From positions 13,759,291-13,823,290 of the forward strand of contig CAJFCV020000001.1 in assembly GCA_904066235.2 (NCBI GenBank): a DNA stretch of 64,000 bases, given 5' to 3'. Shown in pieces: positions 60,801 to 62,362 of the stretch (its first letter is position 1; every line of letters starts with the position of its first letter). This DNA is from Bursaphelenchus xylophilus. Lineage: Eukaryota > Nematoda > Chromadorea > Rhabditida > Aphelenchoididae. A model generated the notes under the pieces. That model made no database searches. It worked only from the letters and a program-made list of their open reading frames with translations, and was not told the origin of the DNA. Both the position numbers and the translations under genes were made by a program.

Positions 60801-62362
60801 AAGTGCGAGCTAAAATTTTCACGGATTGATATGCAGTCTGTATACGACATCTGTACAAAATTTAAAGAAAATCTGAGGGTCTTACTTGGTCTACTTCTAG
60901 AGCAAAGAAAAGACCTTTCGTATTTTAAAAATGAAATTTCCCCAAAAAAACTCTTTACAGTGTGCCCATCAGACAATGATACGGAGTGAAATTGAGCGGA
61001 AAACGAGGTACGAGATCGGAAATGCAGATCACTTTTCACATCCCCGCGAATTAATAATCACCGGTTGCCGAAAGGTCGATCGCTATCGGCCCCCGCCAAC
61101 ACCGCCCCGTTTGTGTTTATTTATGCAACCCACATCTGCGGGTTATGCAAGGTTATTTCTGGCGGGTTGGGTAATCAATTTCAGGGGGGAGATAAAAGCC
61201 TGAAACGTTGACTTGGCCCACGGAGGGCCATAAAAAAGGTCTGCTCATTGGGCAAAATGGCACACGTGGAGAGAAGGAGAGTGGTCGAAATTTCGAAAAG
61301 AAAATTGAAAATTAACGTGGAAAGTCTGTAAAAAAGAGATGATCTCGAAGAAAGCTGTATGTAGGATGGCCAATTCTCCAAATATCTTGGAAAATTATGA
61401 ATCAAAAATTTACTGGGTTTATTGCCCCTGGGAATCGCCCATCATCGCTGACTAGCCGCGGCTGGAAACTTGATGCGCTACTGCGACAAAGCAAGAAACT
61501 TTTTTTTCTTTTTTTTATCCAAATTATTTTCCCTACACATTGATATTTGTCTGTCGGTAAAATAATGTGGATTCGTCGCGCCTTGGAACCGCACGTCAAA
61601 CTGAGATAAGTTAAACCAGTCCGGTGAATGGATTGGCAATTTGCCAAAAAAAGACGCGAAAAAACGTCTTGTCGGGGAAGAAATGGGGAATTTTTGGGGC
61701 GAGAGAGTGCGTTTTTGCGTGTCTTTTTCTCTCTTTCTCTGCGAAATCAAGACGAAGTGTAAAAAACCGATAGCGAAGGGTCTATTCCGGTCACCGGACT
61801 CCTCAGTTTGACGTGCGACGCTCAGATTTTCTTTAAATTTTGCACACTCATCGGGAATAGACTAAATATCAATTCTTGAAAGTTTTAGCTCGCGCTTTGC
61901 AGGCGCCGCCGAGATATCGGACGATTTATGCCGCCCCATCATCGCTTTGCGGCGGCTAGCTGAAAACGGTGTGCGCTTCCAACAAGGAGAGACATTTTGC
62001 TGCGACAAATCCACATTATTTTCCCGACAGACTGATACTACGACGCACGGAAACCTGGGAGTCTCCCGCCCCCATTTCAGCACTTCGCCCATCCAGTATC
62101 GGTTGTAGTCAAACGAAATGTCAAAAATGAATTTTTCGTGGGGTTTTCCGACCCGAAAAACAAATATTTCTCTCGGAATTATTTATTTTTTATATTTCTT
62201 TTGCCAATTTTGACACTTTTGTTCTATTTTGGGTTGCCGTGCGATGCGTCACCGTACGGCAAACTACTCTTTTGTTCAACATAACTTTCGTCACATACCT
62301 TTGATTCTCCTCTTCTTCGACTTCTTAAACGGCGACAACTGTCCCAGCTGTCGTAAAAACAT
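1..62362 (-). CDS. anc-1: Nesprin/ANC-1-like giant spectrin-repeat protein, 5' part (28 exons, 3' end outside window)
   Basis: Joined exon model (high to low): 62362-62299, 41844-41783, 41703-41608, 41042-40866, 40452-40262, 39657-39389, 38976-38727, 38311-38122, 37993-37636, 36318-35999, 35321-35106, 33658-33281, 31089-30970, 30339-30033, 28327-27972, 12516-12319, 11863-11691, 11654-11507, 10875-10720, 8492-8016, 7881-7147, 6449-5814, 5685-5572, 4183-3927, 3574-3406, 3334-1619, 1549-968, 898-1. All introns are GT-AG and every junction keeps frame (9,613 nt, about 3,204 residues). Residues ~28-133 are a CH1 domain (QKKTFTKWIN, ADGNPRIILGLIWQII) and ~180-283 a CH2 domain (WKDGVAF, RPDLVD, KRSVVTYVSQFL). 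The ~45-residue Ser/Thr-rich linker between them is typical of nesprins and unlike the short linker of spectraplakins. The rest is a helical, Glu/Lys/Leu-rich spectrin-like rod with no plakin domain. Known family role: links actin to the nuclear envelope and other organelles. The orthology call is by motif only; the symbol is by family analogy. Confidence 0.85.
968..1549 (-). CDS. anc-1: Exon 27: rod
   Basis: 194 codons, phase 0: EVQLCIPPLFEAFKLLKES, QAEEELNNIDRDYDIFIGDL, IQRLVDEN-type helices, and a basic patch (VAPRRRLVRRGDG). Acceptor aatttcag, donor gtaggttg. Confidence 0.94.
1619..3334 (-). CDS. anc-1: Exon 26: long coiled-coil rod exon
   Basis: 572 codons, the longest exon here, phase 0. 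Starts AHEETARQLLAGRGELERL. Continuous Glu/Lys/Leu heptads (for example KIEEEEKKIKEVKDELAKQV, LEHRIDNYIKIRIQEIEEIK). No domain other than coiled coil/spectrin-like helix. Acceptor cttccag, donor gtgagttt. Confidence 0.95.
3406..3574 (-). CDS. anc-1: Exon 25: rod
   Basis: RQATETLAAQTKQTKALEDQ, IWRLLDLLNHTVDGSLSLFP, QPAIDERLTLE. Acceptor ttccag, donor gttgg (weaker). Phase 2 in, phase 0 out. Confidence 0.88.
3927..4183 (-). CDS. anc-1: Exon 24: Ala-rich rod
   Basis: DAEDAARAADAAKAATVSEF, LLVKVEEELREVDRALQSAP, SAAAQQAELDRAADLLSTAL, QQANQLINKTDQL. Acceptor ttttcag, donor gtatgc. GC-rich compared with neighbours. Ends in phase 2. Confidence 0.92.
4229..5527 (-). mobile_element. Decayed mariner-type element (1,299 bp) in an intron
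   Basis: Inverted termini begin cagggtgattcaaaaaaa and end with its complement, flanked on both sides by TA (4227-4228, 5528-5529). The length is normal for mariner. Open frames on the minus strand are broken; one 3'-end fragment reads QAALQSFETR, similar to the C-terminal A-x-x-S-F-x-x-R pattern of mariner transposases, but out-of-frame changes and stops interrupt the rest. Non-functional. Confidence 0.8.
5572..5685 (-). CDS. anc-1: Exon 23: rod
   Basis: 38 codons, phase 0: EVRSGLEQALDKIDAEPIKS then PITLMYREQILDRIQGIL. Acceptor gtttcag, donor gtaagtcc. Sits between a MITE remnant and a mariner copy. Confidence 0.9.
5700..5790. repeat. Half of a type-A1 TIR element inside a 128-nt intron
   Basis: One end only of the CTGTCGGGAAAATAATG family (complement at 5755-5777), with the characteristic gcgacacaattcattttctc interior. 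It supplies most of the intron between exons 22 and 23 and abuts the splice acceptor. Confidence 0.7.
5814..6449 (-). CDS. anc-1: Exon 22: rod
   Basis: 212 codons, phase 0: HFYKDLVNEIEDEIQLRIN, DMLSKLELEVELLKKQCKL, KRRKILLKITNSVTTIIKVV, LQQTLQEIIHDKDAKKENYE. Acceptor ttttcag, donor gtaggttg. Confidence 0.93.
6509..6755. mobile_element. 247-bp palindromic MITE (family C)
   Basis: Termini cagtgacggacctgatccag and its imperfect complement, flanked by TA. Near-perfect inverted halves (the ctccctctccaa / gagagggaggtatt arms). The same length as the copy at 17222-17468. TIR start CAGTG and TA duplication suggest Tc1/mariner-type mobilisation. Confidence 0.8.
6910..7050. mobile_element. Type-A2 TIR element
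   Basis: Termini gtcgggaaaataatgtgga and complement; about 140 bp, noncoding. Confidence 0.75.
7147..7881 (-). CDS. anc-1: Exon 21: rod
   Basis: 245 codons, phase 0. Starts IERELDETLNSEDLIAHERE. The middle is Ser-rich and acidic (TSQSAFSSISSPTNISASEE), a likely flexible break in the rod. Ends LKSSPDKKRKQLGKIASEIR. Acceptor ttttcag, donor gtatag. Confidence 0.93.
8016..8492 (-). CDS. anc-1: Exon 20: spectrin-like rod
   Basis: 159 codons, phase 0: SRLSAEQRALEELEHRSHES, LHEDKKQESDRLIDELVAQA, RHLMEKHARREKRYLDKLDA, FGAWLDV. Acceptor attgcag, donor gtgagc. Confidence 0.93.
9068..9218. mobile_element. Type-A1 TIR element
   Basis: Ends tgtcgggaaaataatg and cattattttcccgacagact; about 150 bp, noncoding. 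Confidence 0.75.
9483..9563 (+). repeat. 29-bp tandem repeat, about 2.8 copies
   Basis: taattgtcatcaaaa recurs at 9487, 9516 and 9545. The following 9570-9830 is unique sequence with no gene signal. Confidence 0.8.
9836..9960. mobile_element. Type-A1 TIR element
   Basis: Full-length termini cagtctgtcgggaaaat; interior slightly shortened. Confidence 0.75.
10093..10391. mobile_element. TIR element with cactggttgac-like ends
   Basis: tatactggttgacaaaaatt at the left is inverted at the right (cgaccagtata). An internal palindrome around atcatatcattt surrounds the centre. A related half copy lies at 46430-46618. Confidence 0.65.
10720..10875 (-). CDS. anc-1: Exon 19: coiled-coil rod
   Basis: 52 open codons, phase 0: SNETRERVEQLAKEMPAQEQ, TARLRLTNIELDKTEAGQLF, RARRSERSANPE. 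Acceptor aaatttag, donor gtaagg. Confidence 0.86.
11507..11654 (-). CDS. anc-1: Exon 18: coiled-coil rod
   Basis: Frame set by exon 17: FRLICAKMEESRKILQARKD, then ENCSELVHLLNDPPAGPSG. The consensus-like acceptor at 11606 would give a stop codon, so the weak taaag acceptor at 11655 is the only in-frame choice. Donor gtaagc. Confidence 0.8.
11655..11690 (-). other. Ultra-short intron (36 nt)
   Basis: Starts gtgagtaaaa, consists only of A/T plus the two splice sites, ends taaag. Reading through it gives an immediate TGA. Using the next better acceptor (11606) breaks the frame. Confidence 0.7.
11691..11863 (-). CDS. anc-1: Exon 17: coiled-coil rod
   Basis: IEAVSNALRSQFETVDSRLS, IEDELRALFEQNDPNATPRD, FFIMEQDRVREK. 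Acceptor attttcag. Donor gtgagtaaaa leads into a 36-nt intron. Ends in phase 2. Confidence 0.88.
12319..12516 (-). CDS. anc-1: Exon 16: coiled-coil rod
   Basis: 66 codons, phase 0: ELCEEVVGLDDKHAEVADKK, then ALAVRQQIADKMDFFNKLHR and DPIQDFEAGQ. Acceptor aatttcag, donor gtgagttt. First exon shared by the long isoform and by the possible short isoform starting at 12912. Confidence 0.9.
12904..12912 (-). CDS. anc-1: Candidate alternative first coding exon (MEE) of a short isoform
   Basis: ATG GAA GAG followed by gtaaaa. Its phase 0 end matches exon 16, 387 bp downstream. The sequence just upstream (12913-13190) is not part of any repeat family seen here, unlike the rest of this 15.5 kb intron. 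A short nesprin isoform lacking the CH domains from an internal promoter is known in C. elegans (ANC-1b). The donor is only moderate and there is no transcript, so this is an inference. Confidence 0.45.
12913..13190 (-). promoter_or_regulatory. Candidate internal promoter/5' leader for the short isoform
   Basis: Unique, non-repetitive stretch immediately upstream of the MEE exon on the minus strand. It includes a TATTTATA-like motif about 200 bp upstream of the ATG and purine-rich sequence. Bounded upstream by the GCACNGTGC repeat block. No initiator can be defined. Confidence 0.3.
13310..13800. repeat. Long palindrome
   Basis: Two arms around ~13540 carry cttaagtagtac, tttcgaaaatcatg and ggggttttcgagggtgctg as inverted copies. 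Shares its core (taagcagtag, gcgctgatttcgaa) with 42518-42983. Confidence 0.75.
14139..14385. mobile_element. ~250-bp MITE containing GCACNGTGC motifs
   Basis: TIR ggcgggccaaaaagtcttga and, at the right, a partial complement; preceded by TA. Highly similar to 23742-23994. Confidence 0.7.
15008..15450. mobile_element. Family B TIR element
   Basis: Ends gcgacgctcagattt and aaaatctgagcgtcgcac, close to an outer aacaggggaagtac-type border. Interior holds the conserved aaatcaaatttttccgcac block. A second, truncated copy follows directly (15470-15810). Confidence 0.75.
16125..16760. mobile_element. Family B TIR element
   Basis: From cctcaagtgcgacgctcag to ctgaacgtcgcacttgg. The two halves are inverted copies around tttttgtcaaaaaat. 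Noncoding. Confidence 0.75.
17222..17468. mobile_element. 247-bp palindromic MITE (family C)
   Basis: Same termini and TA flanks as 6509-6755, with a GC-richer interior (aagcggagttttttagc). Confidence 0.8.
17708..18160. mobile_element. Family B TIR element
   Basis: Borders acaggggaagtac and gcacttctcctgt. A third half copy (18161-18488) is joined to its right end and ends acttcccctgta, making a tandem composite. Confidence 0.78.
19446..19598. mobile_element. Type-A1 TIR element
   Basis: Ends ctgtcgggaaaataatgag and ctcattattttcccgacag; about 150 bp. Confidence 0.75.
19692..19993. mobile_element. TIR element with gtagtacaaaccccc ends
   Basis: Left aggctaaggtagtacaaac, right ggggctgaactaccaaagcc. 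Relative of 46026-46352. Confidence 0.7.
20846..21180. mobile_element. Family B element, right end missing
   Basis: Starts ccccaagtgcgacgctcag; degenerates after the taaaaagtctaaattttgg block. Confidence 0.65.
22793..22938. mobile_element. Type-A2 TIR element
   Basis: cagtctgtcgggaaaataat to attttcccgacaagct. 22940-23740 beyond it is featureless. Confidence 0.7.
23742..23994. mobile_element. 253-bp MITE containing GCACNGTGC motifs
   Basis: Complete TIRs (ggcgggccaaaaag / ctttttggcccgcc), followed by TA. Shares its interior almost base for base with 14139-14385. Confidence 0.75.
24004..24180. mobile_element. Family C MITE, short and truncated
   Basis: Left end ggatctgatccagtggcaaa, right end lost at tgcaaaatcgtgcg. 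Lies directly beside the GCACNGTGC MITE 23742-23994. Confidence 0.65.
25080..26760. repeat. Diverged family B fragments and a 115-bp tandem pair
   Basis: Family B-like cores at 25080-25490 and 26395-26760 (cgagagagtacgcgaaacgc, tgtggaaa-attac). Between them 26048-26163 and 26164-26278 are a tandem pair (gtctgggaaggtc, caataaatagaaat), also present once at 21237-21355. 25790-26040 is unique. Confidence 0.6.
26978..27429. mobile_element. Family B TIR element, complete
   Basis: Borders acagggtaagtactccaag and gtgcttcccctgt, each next to TA. Length close to the copy at 17708-18160. Confidence 0.78.
27972..28327 (-). CDS. anc-1: Exon 15: coiled-coil rod, last exon before the 15.5 kb intron
   Basis: Opens VENDERNIALESDWSELYNN, then FNRVFVYLDRIKQFNANVNK and LKEVKGCKELSKSAIALAES. 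Acceptor atttccag, donor GAG|gtgaga. Phase 0 out, compatible with exon 16 (GAG CTT). Confidence 0.92.
28380..28850. repeat. Diverged family B copy in the intron before exon 15
   Basis: Contains agcttgcgctttaccgggag, gagagagtatgcaaaatgcg and tgtggaaacattactctcta blocks; very similar to 25080-25490. Confidence 0.65.
29067..29893. mobile_element. ~825-bp foldback element in the intron between exons 14 and 15
   Basis: Outer arms agggtgatgtttcacgtac and gtacgtgaaacatccccc, followed inward by gggcattaacttgagttag and its complement. Noncoding. Confidence 0.72.
30033..30339 (-). CDS. anc-1: Exon 14: coiled-coil rod
   Basis: QDTMEADDQTIKTALDQLKN, AAQRINALKARFETTTTTVE, RQRIDELLQRKREIIDRKID. Acceptor cccttcag, donor gtatct. 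Ends in phase 1, joined by exon 15. Confidence 0.9.
30970..31089 (-). CDS. anc-1: Exon 13: rod
   Basis: 40 open codons with no ATG-initiated frame of its own: LIETRQLEITMEVIETKTLV then RRIKRELRKTETPSTEEAAQ. Acceptor aaaattttag, donor gtgatt. Phase 0 both ends, so it fits either as constitutive or as a cassette exon. Confidence 0.82.
31433..31658. mobile_element. 226-bp MITE
   Basis: Termini gcacgttaaactg and cagtttgacgtgc. The same length as its partner at 61591-61816; nearly identical interior (gattggcaatttgccaaaaa). Confidence 0.75.
31765..31998. mobile_element. Family C MITE, end-truncated
   Basis: Inverted halves with gacctgatccagtggcaaaa and its complement; outermost bases lost. Confidence 0.7.
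32242..33239. repeat. Head-to-tail cluster of type-A2 TIR elements
   Basis: Seven to eight units, each opening tgtcgggaaaataatgtgga and closing tccacattattttcccgaca, joined by 6-10 bp linkers of the form tgatat. Long (~140 bp) and short (~80 bp) units alternate for part of the array. Confidence 0.85.
33281..33658 (-). CDS. anc-1: Exon 12: spectrin-like rod
   Basis: 126 codons, phase 0: DCSTSTAEYDHLLEQCLESG, RSYRQAKQNLEEKLDKLREL, AMEHWTQFHDPSSELAKLS, LKELQQEISSLFV. Acceptor ctattttag, donor gtgagtaaaa. Confidence 0.92.
33706..33856. mobile_element. Type-A1 TIR element
   Basis: cagtctgtcgggaaaataat to ttactttctcgacagactg, in the intron before exon 12. Confidence 0.75.
34072..34347 (+). repeat. 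49-bp tandem repeat, six units
   Basis: cgtataaaatg at 34074, 34123, 34172, 34220, 34270 and 34319. An inverted copy of the unit start (gacatcttatacgatgaaa) lies at 33984. Related repeats occur at 63538-63850. Confidence 0.85.
34650..35066. mobile_element. GC-rich ggcccggg inverted-repeat element
   Basis: Ends taggcatggctccgggcc and ggcccggtttgcagccatgg. Both flanks are runs of ccgggccgg, the middle is A/T-rich. hAT-type MITEs often have this look, but no target duplication could be fixed. Confidence 0.6.
35106..35321 (-). CDS. anc-1: Exon 11: rod
   Basis: 72 codons, phase 0 both ends: IDPPKLSVAQSSKTAEETER, then ENATWRLNGFIKRAQGFLRK and NNRQDLADLVAELE. Acceptor ttttttcag, donor gtgggttt. 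Confidence 0.88.
35552..35698. mobile_element. Type-A1 TIR element, reverse orientation
   Basis: tgtcgggaaaataatgagca to tttcccgacagactga, interior reversed compared with the other A1 copies. Confidence 0.72.
35712..35958. repeat. Two adjacent small palindromes with aaagtgcgtagac arms
   Basis: 35712-35826 and 35842-35958 each start cataaagtgcgtagac-like and end with the complement (tctacgcacttt). Confidence 0.75.
35999..36318 (-). CDS. anc-1: Exon 10: spectrin-like rod
   Basis: Acceptor ttttttcag. Encodes VIPDFNVNEAVANNESALIE, LWKEFEATCKELESELILC and LKQRLKGLEQRLDK. Donor gtaag. Phase 1 in, phase 0 out. Confidence 0.9.
36370..37470. repeat. ~160-bp satellite rich in GCACNGTGC palindromes, in the intron between exons 9 and 10
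   Basis: Unit start ttgcactgtgc...gtcagggtgcgagcga recurs near 36376, 36534, 36636, 36796, 36954 and 37115 (spacing ~158-161 with one 102-bp unit). After 37140 the order breaks but the palindromes continue. About 30 copies of GCACNGTGC in 1.1 kb. All open frames here are repeat translations. Confidence 0.85.
37636..37993 (-). CDS. anc-1: Exon 9: spectrin-like rod
   Basis: 119 codons, opening NYFKTFPIQRERFYTVAQTG, later RKRVEFLSQEVHMRMKTMLL and RKMNLWETPPNLAALRRFH. Donor gtaagaatg. Helical with heptad Leu. Confidence 0.9.
38122..38311 (-). CDS. anc-1: Exon 8: spectrin-like rod
   Basis: Acceptor ttttccag, donor gtgagtaa. Encodes WSKIAAKISEWNRSFDKKL and LLSIADWLTNGEKIIDERLE. The two Trp at heptad positions are typical of spectrin repeats. 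Confidence 0.9.
38340..38660. repeat. Degenerate ttgaccggtcaa / ttgcccaatttg repeats
   Basis: Irregular 10-13 bp units between exons 7 and 8, such as gggcaagttgcccaatctgacc. Same motif family as 39030-39335 and 34385-34560. Confidence 0.65.
38727..38976 (-). CDS. anc-1: Exon 7: first rod segment
   Basis: Of the three frames only the one set by exons 6 and 8 is right for splicing: SSKYQSGVLPVKSRVLYQG, LIEWIEETLANKNF, NEFLEKKVFYNDLKQNHHV. Contains the spectrin-like W-I-E and EWRLKI patterns. Donor gtaagttt. Confidence 0.88.
39030..39335. repeat. ~145-bp tandem duplication of ttgaccggtcaa-type sequence
   Basis: Two copies of a unit holding atacagagttttttggcatc and ctgaccggtcaaattgacc, in the intron between exons 6 and 7. 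Confidence 0.75.
39389..39657 (-). CDS. anc-1: Exon 6: CH2 actin-binding domain
   Basis: Encodes HYGIRVEDMDRSWKDGVAF, then RPDLVDMEKV, LGIRPLLDVDDL and DKRSVVTYVSQFL. This is a complete CH2 core with the terminal helix seen in nesprin actin-binding domains. Ends in phase 1. Confidence 0.95.
40262..40452 (-). CDS. anc-1: Exon 5: CH1-CH2 linker and start of CH2
   Basis: Acceptor ttcag before GTGGAAACC, donor gtaagtag. Encodes a linker with a run of five Ser (SDEPSSSSSLDTPTTSRTSF), then the first CH2 helix (TPDRILRRWLASEIG). A Ser-rich linker of this length favours nesprin over spectraplakin. Confidence 0.93.
40480..40865. repeat. A-rich low-complexity tract
   Basis: Almost only A/T with scattered aaaataca units. 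Fills the intron between exons 4 and 5; similar tracts occupy 10880-11500, 11870-12310 and 12530-12900. Confidence 0.9.
40866..41042 (-). CDS. anc-1: Exon 4: end of CH1 domain
   Basis: 59 codons, phase 0. Carries NLQTCLTHLRGRGLELVNNN and ADGNPRIILGLIWQIILHF, the most conserved stretch of CH1 in nesprins and spectraplakins. Flanked by extremely A/T-rich introns. Confidence 0.95.
41101..41440 (+). repeat. 57-59-bp A/T-rich tandem repeat, six units
   Basis: tttttattttataaataatt recurs at 41102, 41159, 41217, 41274, 41333 and ~41391. Confidence 0.85.
41608..41703 (-). CDS. anc-1: Exon 3: CH1 domain
   Basis: Acceptor gttttag, donor gtaagtag, 32 codons, phase 0 at both ends. Contains TNLCTDLRDGVFLCHLIEVL, matching the second and third helices of CH1 (the D-L-x-D-G-x-x-L pattern). 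Confidence 0.93.
41783..41844 (-). CDS. anc-1: Exon 2: start of CH1 actin-binding domain
   Basis: Perfect acceptor ttttcag before ACGACAACGAG and donor gtaagtgg. Encodes DDNEKC then QKKTFTKWINYHLET, the canonical first helix of a type-1 CH domain. The reading frame stays open upstream to an ATG at 41893 (MKTVWRIVSSPLRSFS), so a retained-intron or alternative first exon is possible. Confidence 0.92.
42103..42230. mobile_element. Type-A1 TIR element
   Basis: gtctgtcgggaaaataatg to cattattttcccgacaag; about 260 bp upstream of exon 2, the closest element to the CH1 exons. Confidence 0.75.
42518..42983. repeat. Inverted-repeat element, relative of 13310-13800
   Basis: Ends acggaaaggtccgctaaaaa and its complement (tttttagcggacctttccgt). 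The inner arms hold tgcttaagcagtagtg and its complement. Confidence 0.75.
43650..44010. promoter_or_regulatory. Unique GC-richer island in intron 1
   Basis: Complex, non-repeat sequence with pyrimidine-rich runs (cttcccccctccctggaac). Similar islands: 45680-45890, 56150-56290, 57420-57720 and 61020-61230. No gene recognised. Confidence 0.3.
44385..44620. mobile_element. Family C MITE
   Basis: Starts tatacagtgg, ends cactgtgtata; inverted interior as in the other copies. Confidence 0.7.
45147..45279. mobile_element. Type-A1 TIR element
   Basis: cagcctgtcgggaaaatatt to tcattattttcgcgacagac. Confidence 0.72.
46026..46352. mobile_element. TIR element with internal 21-bp tandem array
   Basis: Left gggctaaagtagtacagccc, right ggggctcaactaccgaagcc. 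The interior (46131-46243) holds five to six copies of aagccccctacgttttagat. Confidence 0.75.
46430..46618. mobile_element. Half copy of the 10093-10391 element
   Basis: Shares tatactggttgacaaaaatt, ctcgggaaccgctgggcct and the central atgcacttt block; the right end is missing. Confidence 0.6.
46878..47025. mobile_element. Type-A2 TIR element, right end decayed
   Basis: Intact left end (cagtctgtcgggaaaataat), right end reduced to tttttccgtca. Confidence 0.65.
48348..48375. repeat. Perfect 13-bp-arm hairpin at the centre of the foldback element
   Basis: gtgctgggatttc and its exact complement separated by two A. It lies at the inner end of the left arm. Confidence 0.8.
48376..48561 (+). other. 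Unpaired core of the foldback element, short coding-like stretch
   Basis: Not part of the inverted arms. Two overlapping frames are open, one from an ATG at 48390 (27 codons, MKSLLSLNCVDQAEELPTET), another reading QPQLRRSSRRIAHGDTPGTS. GC content is higher than in the arms. It may be a captured gene fragment; no family recognised. Confidence 0.4.
48977..49263 (+). repeat. 5' LTR (287 bp)
   Basis: TG...CA ends. TATA box tataaaa at 49044-49050 and polyadenylation signal aataaa at 49121-49126 give the expected U3-R-U5 layout. Confidence 0.93.
49266..49283 (+). promoter_or_regulatory. Primer binding site, tRNA-Gln type
   Basis: TGGAGGTCCCACCGAGAT starts with TGG (complement of CCA). Its complement, ATCTCGGTGGGACCTCCA, matches the usual 3' end of animal tRNA-Gln (T-arm plus acceptor). 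Confidence 0.75.
49404..49470 (+). CDS. Short gag-like or leader frame in the LTR element
   Basis: ATG start reading MEMEQQGNSSLSKFDGRQRT, directly followed by gtaagt, which could be a splice donor. The LSKFDG pattern recalls the start of gag proteins but is too short to assign. Confidence 0.3.
49556..49891 (-). CDS. Antisense open frame in the LTR element, unknown
   Basis: 111 codons opposite to the LTR orientation (RVQKLVVTATGVSTTGRGKR, LVNNEPSPFELLTGGISL). No family recognised. Could be a captured gene fragment or chance. Confidence 0.3.
   Translation of the reverse strand: MMKTKPGNAEPFSRKSSHKSPQSESCRITRCDEKMGDVASLYERPQVSLHLRNRRVQKLVVTATGVSTTGRGKRILYAEKFGLVNNEPSPFELLTGGISLRPEKIKSTNRW
50645..51018 (+). 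CDS. Possible two-exon captured gene fragment in the LTR element
   Basis: An ATG frame at 50645 (MKGKDAENEFLKAFGKILAQ) is followed by a good acceptor (ttagtttcag at ~50852), after which a frame reads EFYRLAKYFDAVAENHRAGE, then LISTSSVPRSTSKLPLMFQQ, to a stop TAA at 51016. Polar, protein-like composition. Function unknown; the exact donor is not certain. Confidence 0.35.
51401..51409 (+). promoter_or_regulatory. Polypurine tract
   Basis: gggggaaga immediately before the TG of the 3' LTR. Confidence 0.8.
51410..51696 (+). repeat. 3' LTR (287 bp)
   Basis: Same length as the 5' LTR, no difference seen by eye; TATA box at 51477-51483. Confidence 0.93.
53526..53602 (+). ncRNA. tRNA-like sequence (A box and B box), not a functional tRNA
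   Basis: A box tagccgagtgg and B box ggttcgattcc are correctly spaced for RNA polymerase III, but the acceptor and T stems do not pair. tRNA-derived. Confidence 0.5.
53875..53951 (-). ncRNA. tRNA-like sequence, inverted second copy
   Basis: Minus-strand copy of 53526-53602 in the opposite arm, with a few substitutions (gcatccgctcggtattc). Same missing acceptor pairing. Confidence 0.5.
54315..55013. mobile_element. Family B TIR element with internal duplication
   Basis: Borders taacagggaagtactcc and gggcactccccagta. The internal gagagcggtca...attaccctc block occurs twice, explaining the greater length. Confidence 0.7.
55506..55790 (+). repeat. ~125-bp tandem repeat, 2-3 units
   Basis: gtaagaggggaccaa-type starts at 55506, 55629 and ~55768, each followed by cgattttggcctta-like and aaatcacttttttggggtgg blocks. 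Single fragments occur at 8633 and 39770. Confidence 0.7.
56608..57054. mobile_element. Family B TIR element
   Basis: Borders acaaggaaagtacccc and gcttcctctgta; diverged but full length. Confidence 0.7.
57254..57388. mobile_element. Type-A1 TIR element
   Basis: cagtctgtcgggaaaataac to tcattatttccccgacagac. Confidence 0.73.
57994..58147. mobile_element. Type-A1 TIR element nested in a family B copy
   Basis: Intact ends cagtctgtcgggaaaataat / ttcccgacagactga. Family B sequence resumes at the right (gtcaacgatcttcgccgcag), continuing gcggccgagat from the left. Confidence 0.78.
58790..59293. mobile_element. Family B fragment between two type-A1 ends
   Basis: A truncated A1 left end at 58785-58804 runs straight into family B (58805-59100), followed by a full A1 element (59150-59293). 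Confidence 0.65.
59370..59765. promoter_or_regulatory. Unique GC-richer island, candidate regulatory element
   Basis: Not shared with any repeat in the window. It holds ctctccgcttttctcgcgcg and purine/pyrimidine-asymmetric runs. Open frames on both strands are short and unlike known proteins. Enhancer or promoter function is a guess from its uniqueness in a repeat-filled intron. Confidence 0.3.
60180..60900. repeat. Family B fragments
   Basis: 60540-60900 is a half element ending agaaaatctgagggtcttac. 60180-60540 is mostly featureless with a short gtttctgcagagcgcgagct block. Confidence 0.55.
61591..61816. mobile_element. 226-bp MITE
   Basis: Termini gcacgtcaaactgag and ctcagtttgacgtgc; partner of 31433-31658. 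Confidence 0.75.
61935..62037. mobile_element. Half of a type-A2 TIR element
   Basis: Right end tccacattattttcccgaca intact, left end fused to a family B fragment (61810-61935). A second partial A2 lies at 61428-61575. Confidence 0.6.
62299..62362 (-). CDS. anc-1: Exon 1 of nesprin gene (start codon)
   Basis: ATG at 62362 in context acaATG, followed by 21 codons plus one base. The peptide begins MFLRQLGQLSPF and is strongly basic (KKSKKRRIK). The donor is AAAG|gtatgtg. The single leftover G pairs with the AC that opens exon 2 to give Asp, so the frame enters the CH1 domain correctly across a 20.5 kb intron. The evidence is splice-site quality and phase only; there is no transcript. The alternative start is an in-frame ATG at 41893 reading unspliced into exon 2. 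Confidence 0.65.

Larger units (their letters stand above)
41845..62298. other. 20.5 kb first intron
   Basis: Separates the start codon exon from CH1. Holds the nested foldback/LTR structure (47514-52223), the tRNA-like foldback (53337-54139), MITEs, and several GC-richer unique islands. 44630-45140, 45280-46020, 47030-47510, 52230-53280, 55020-55500, 55790-56600 and 60900-61430 show no clear element or gene. Confidence 0.7.
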
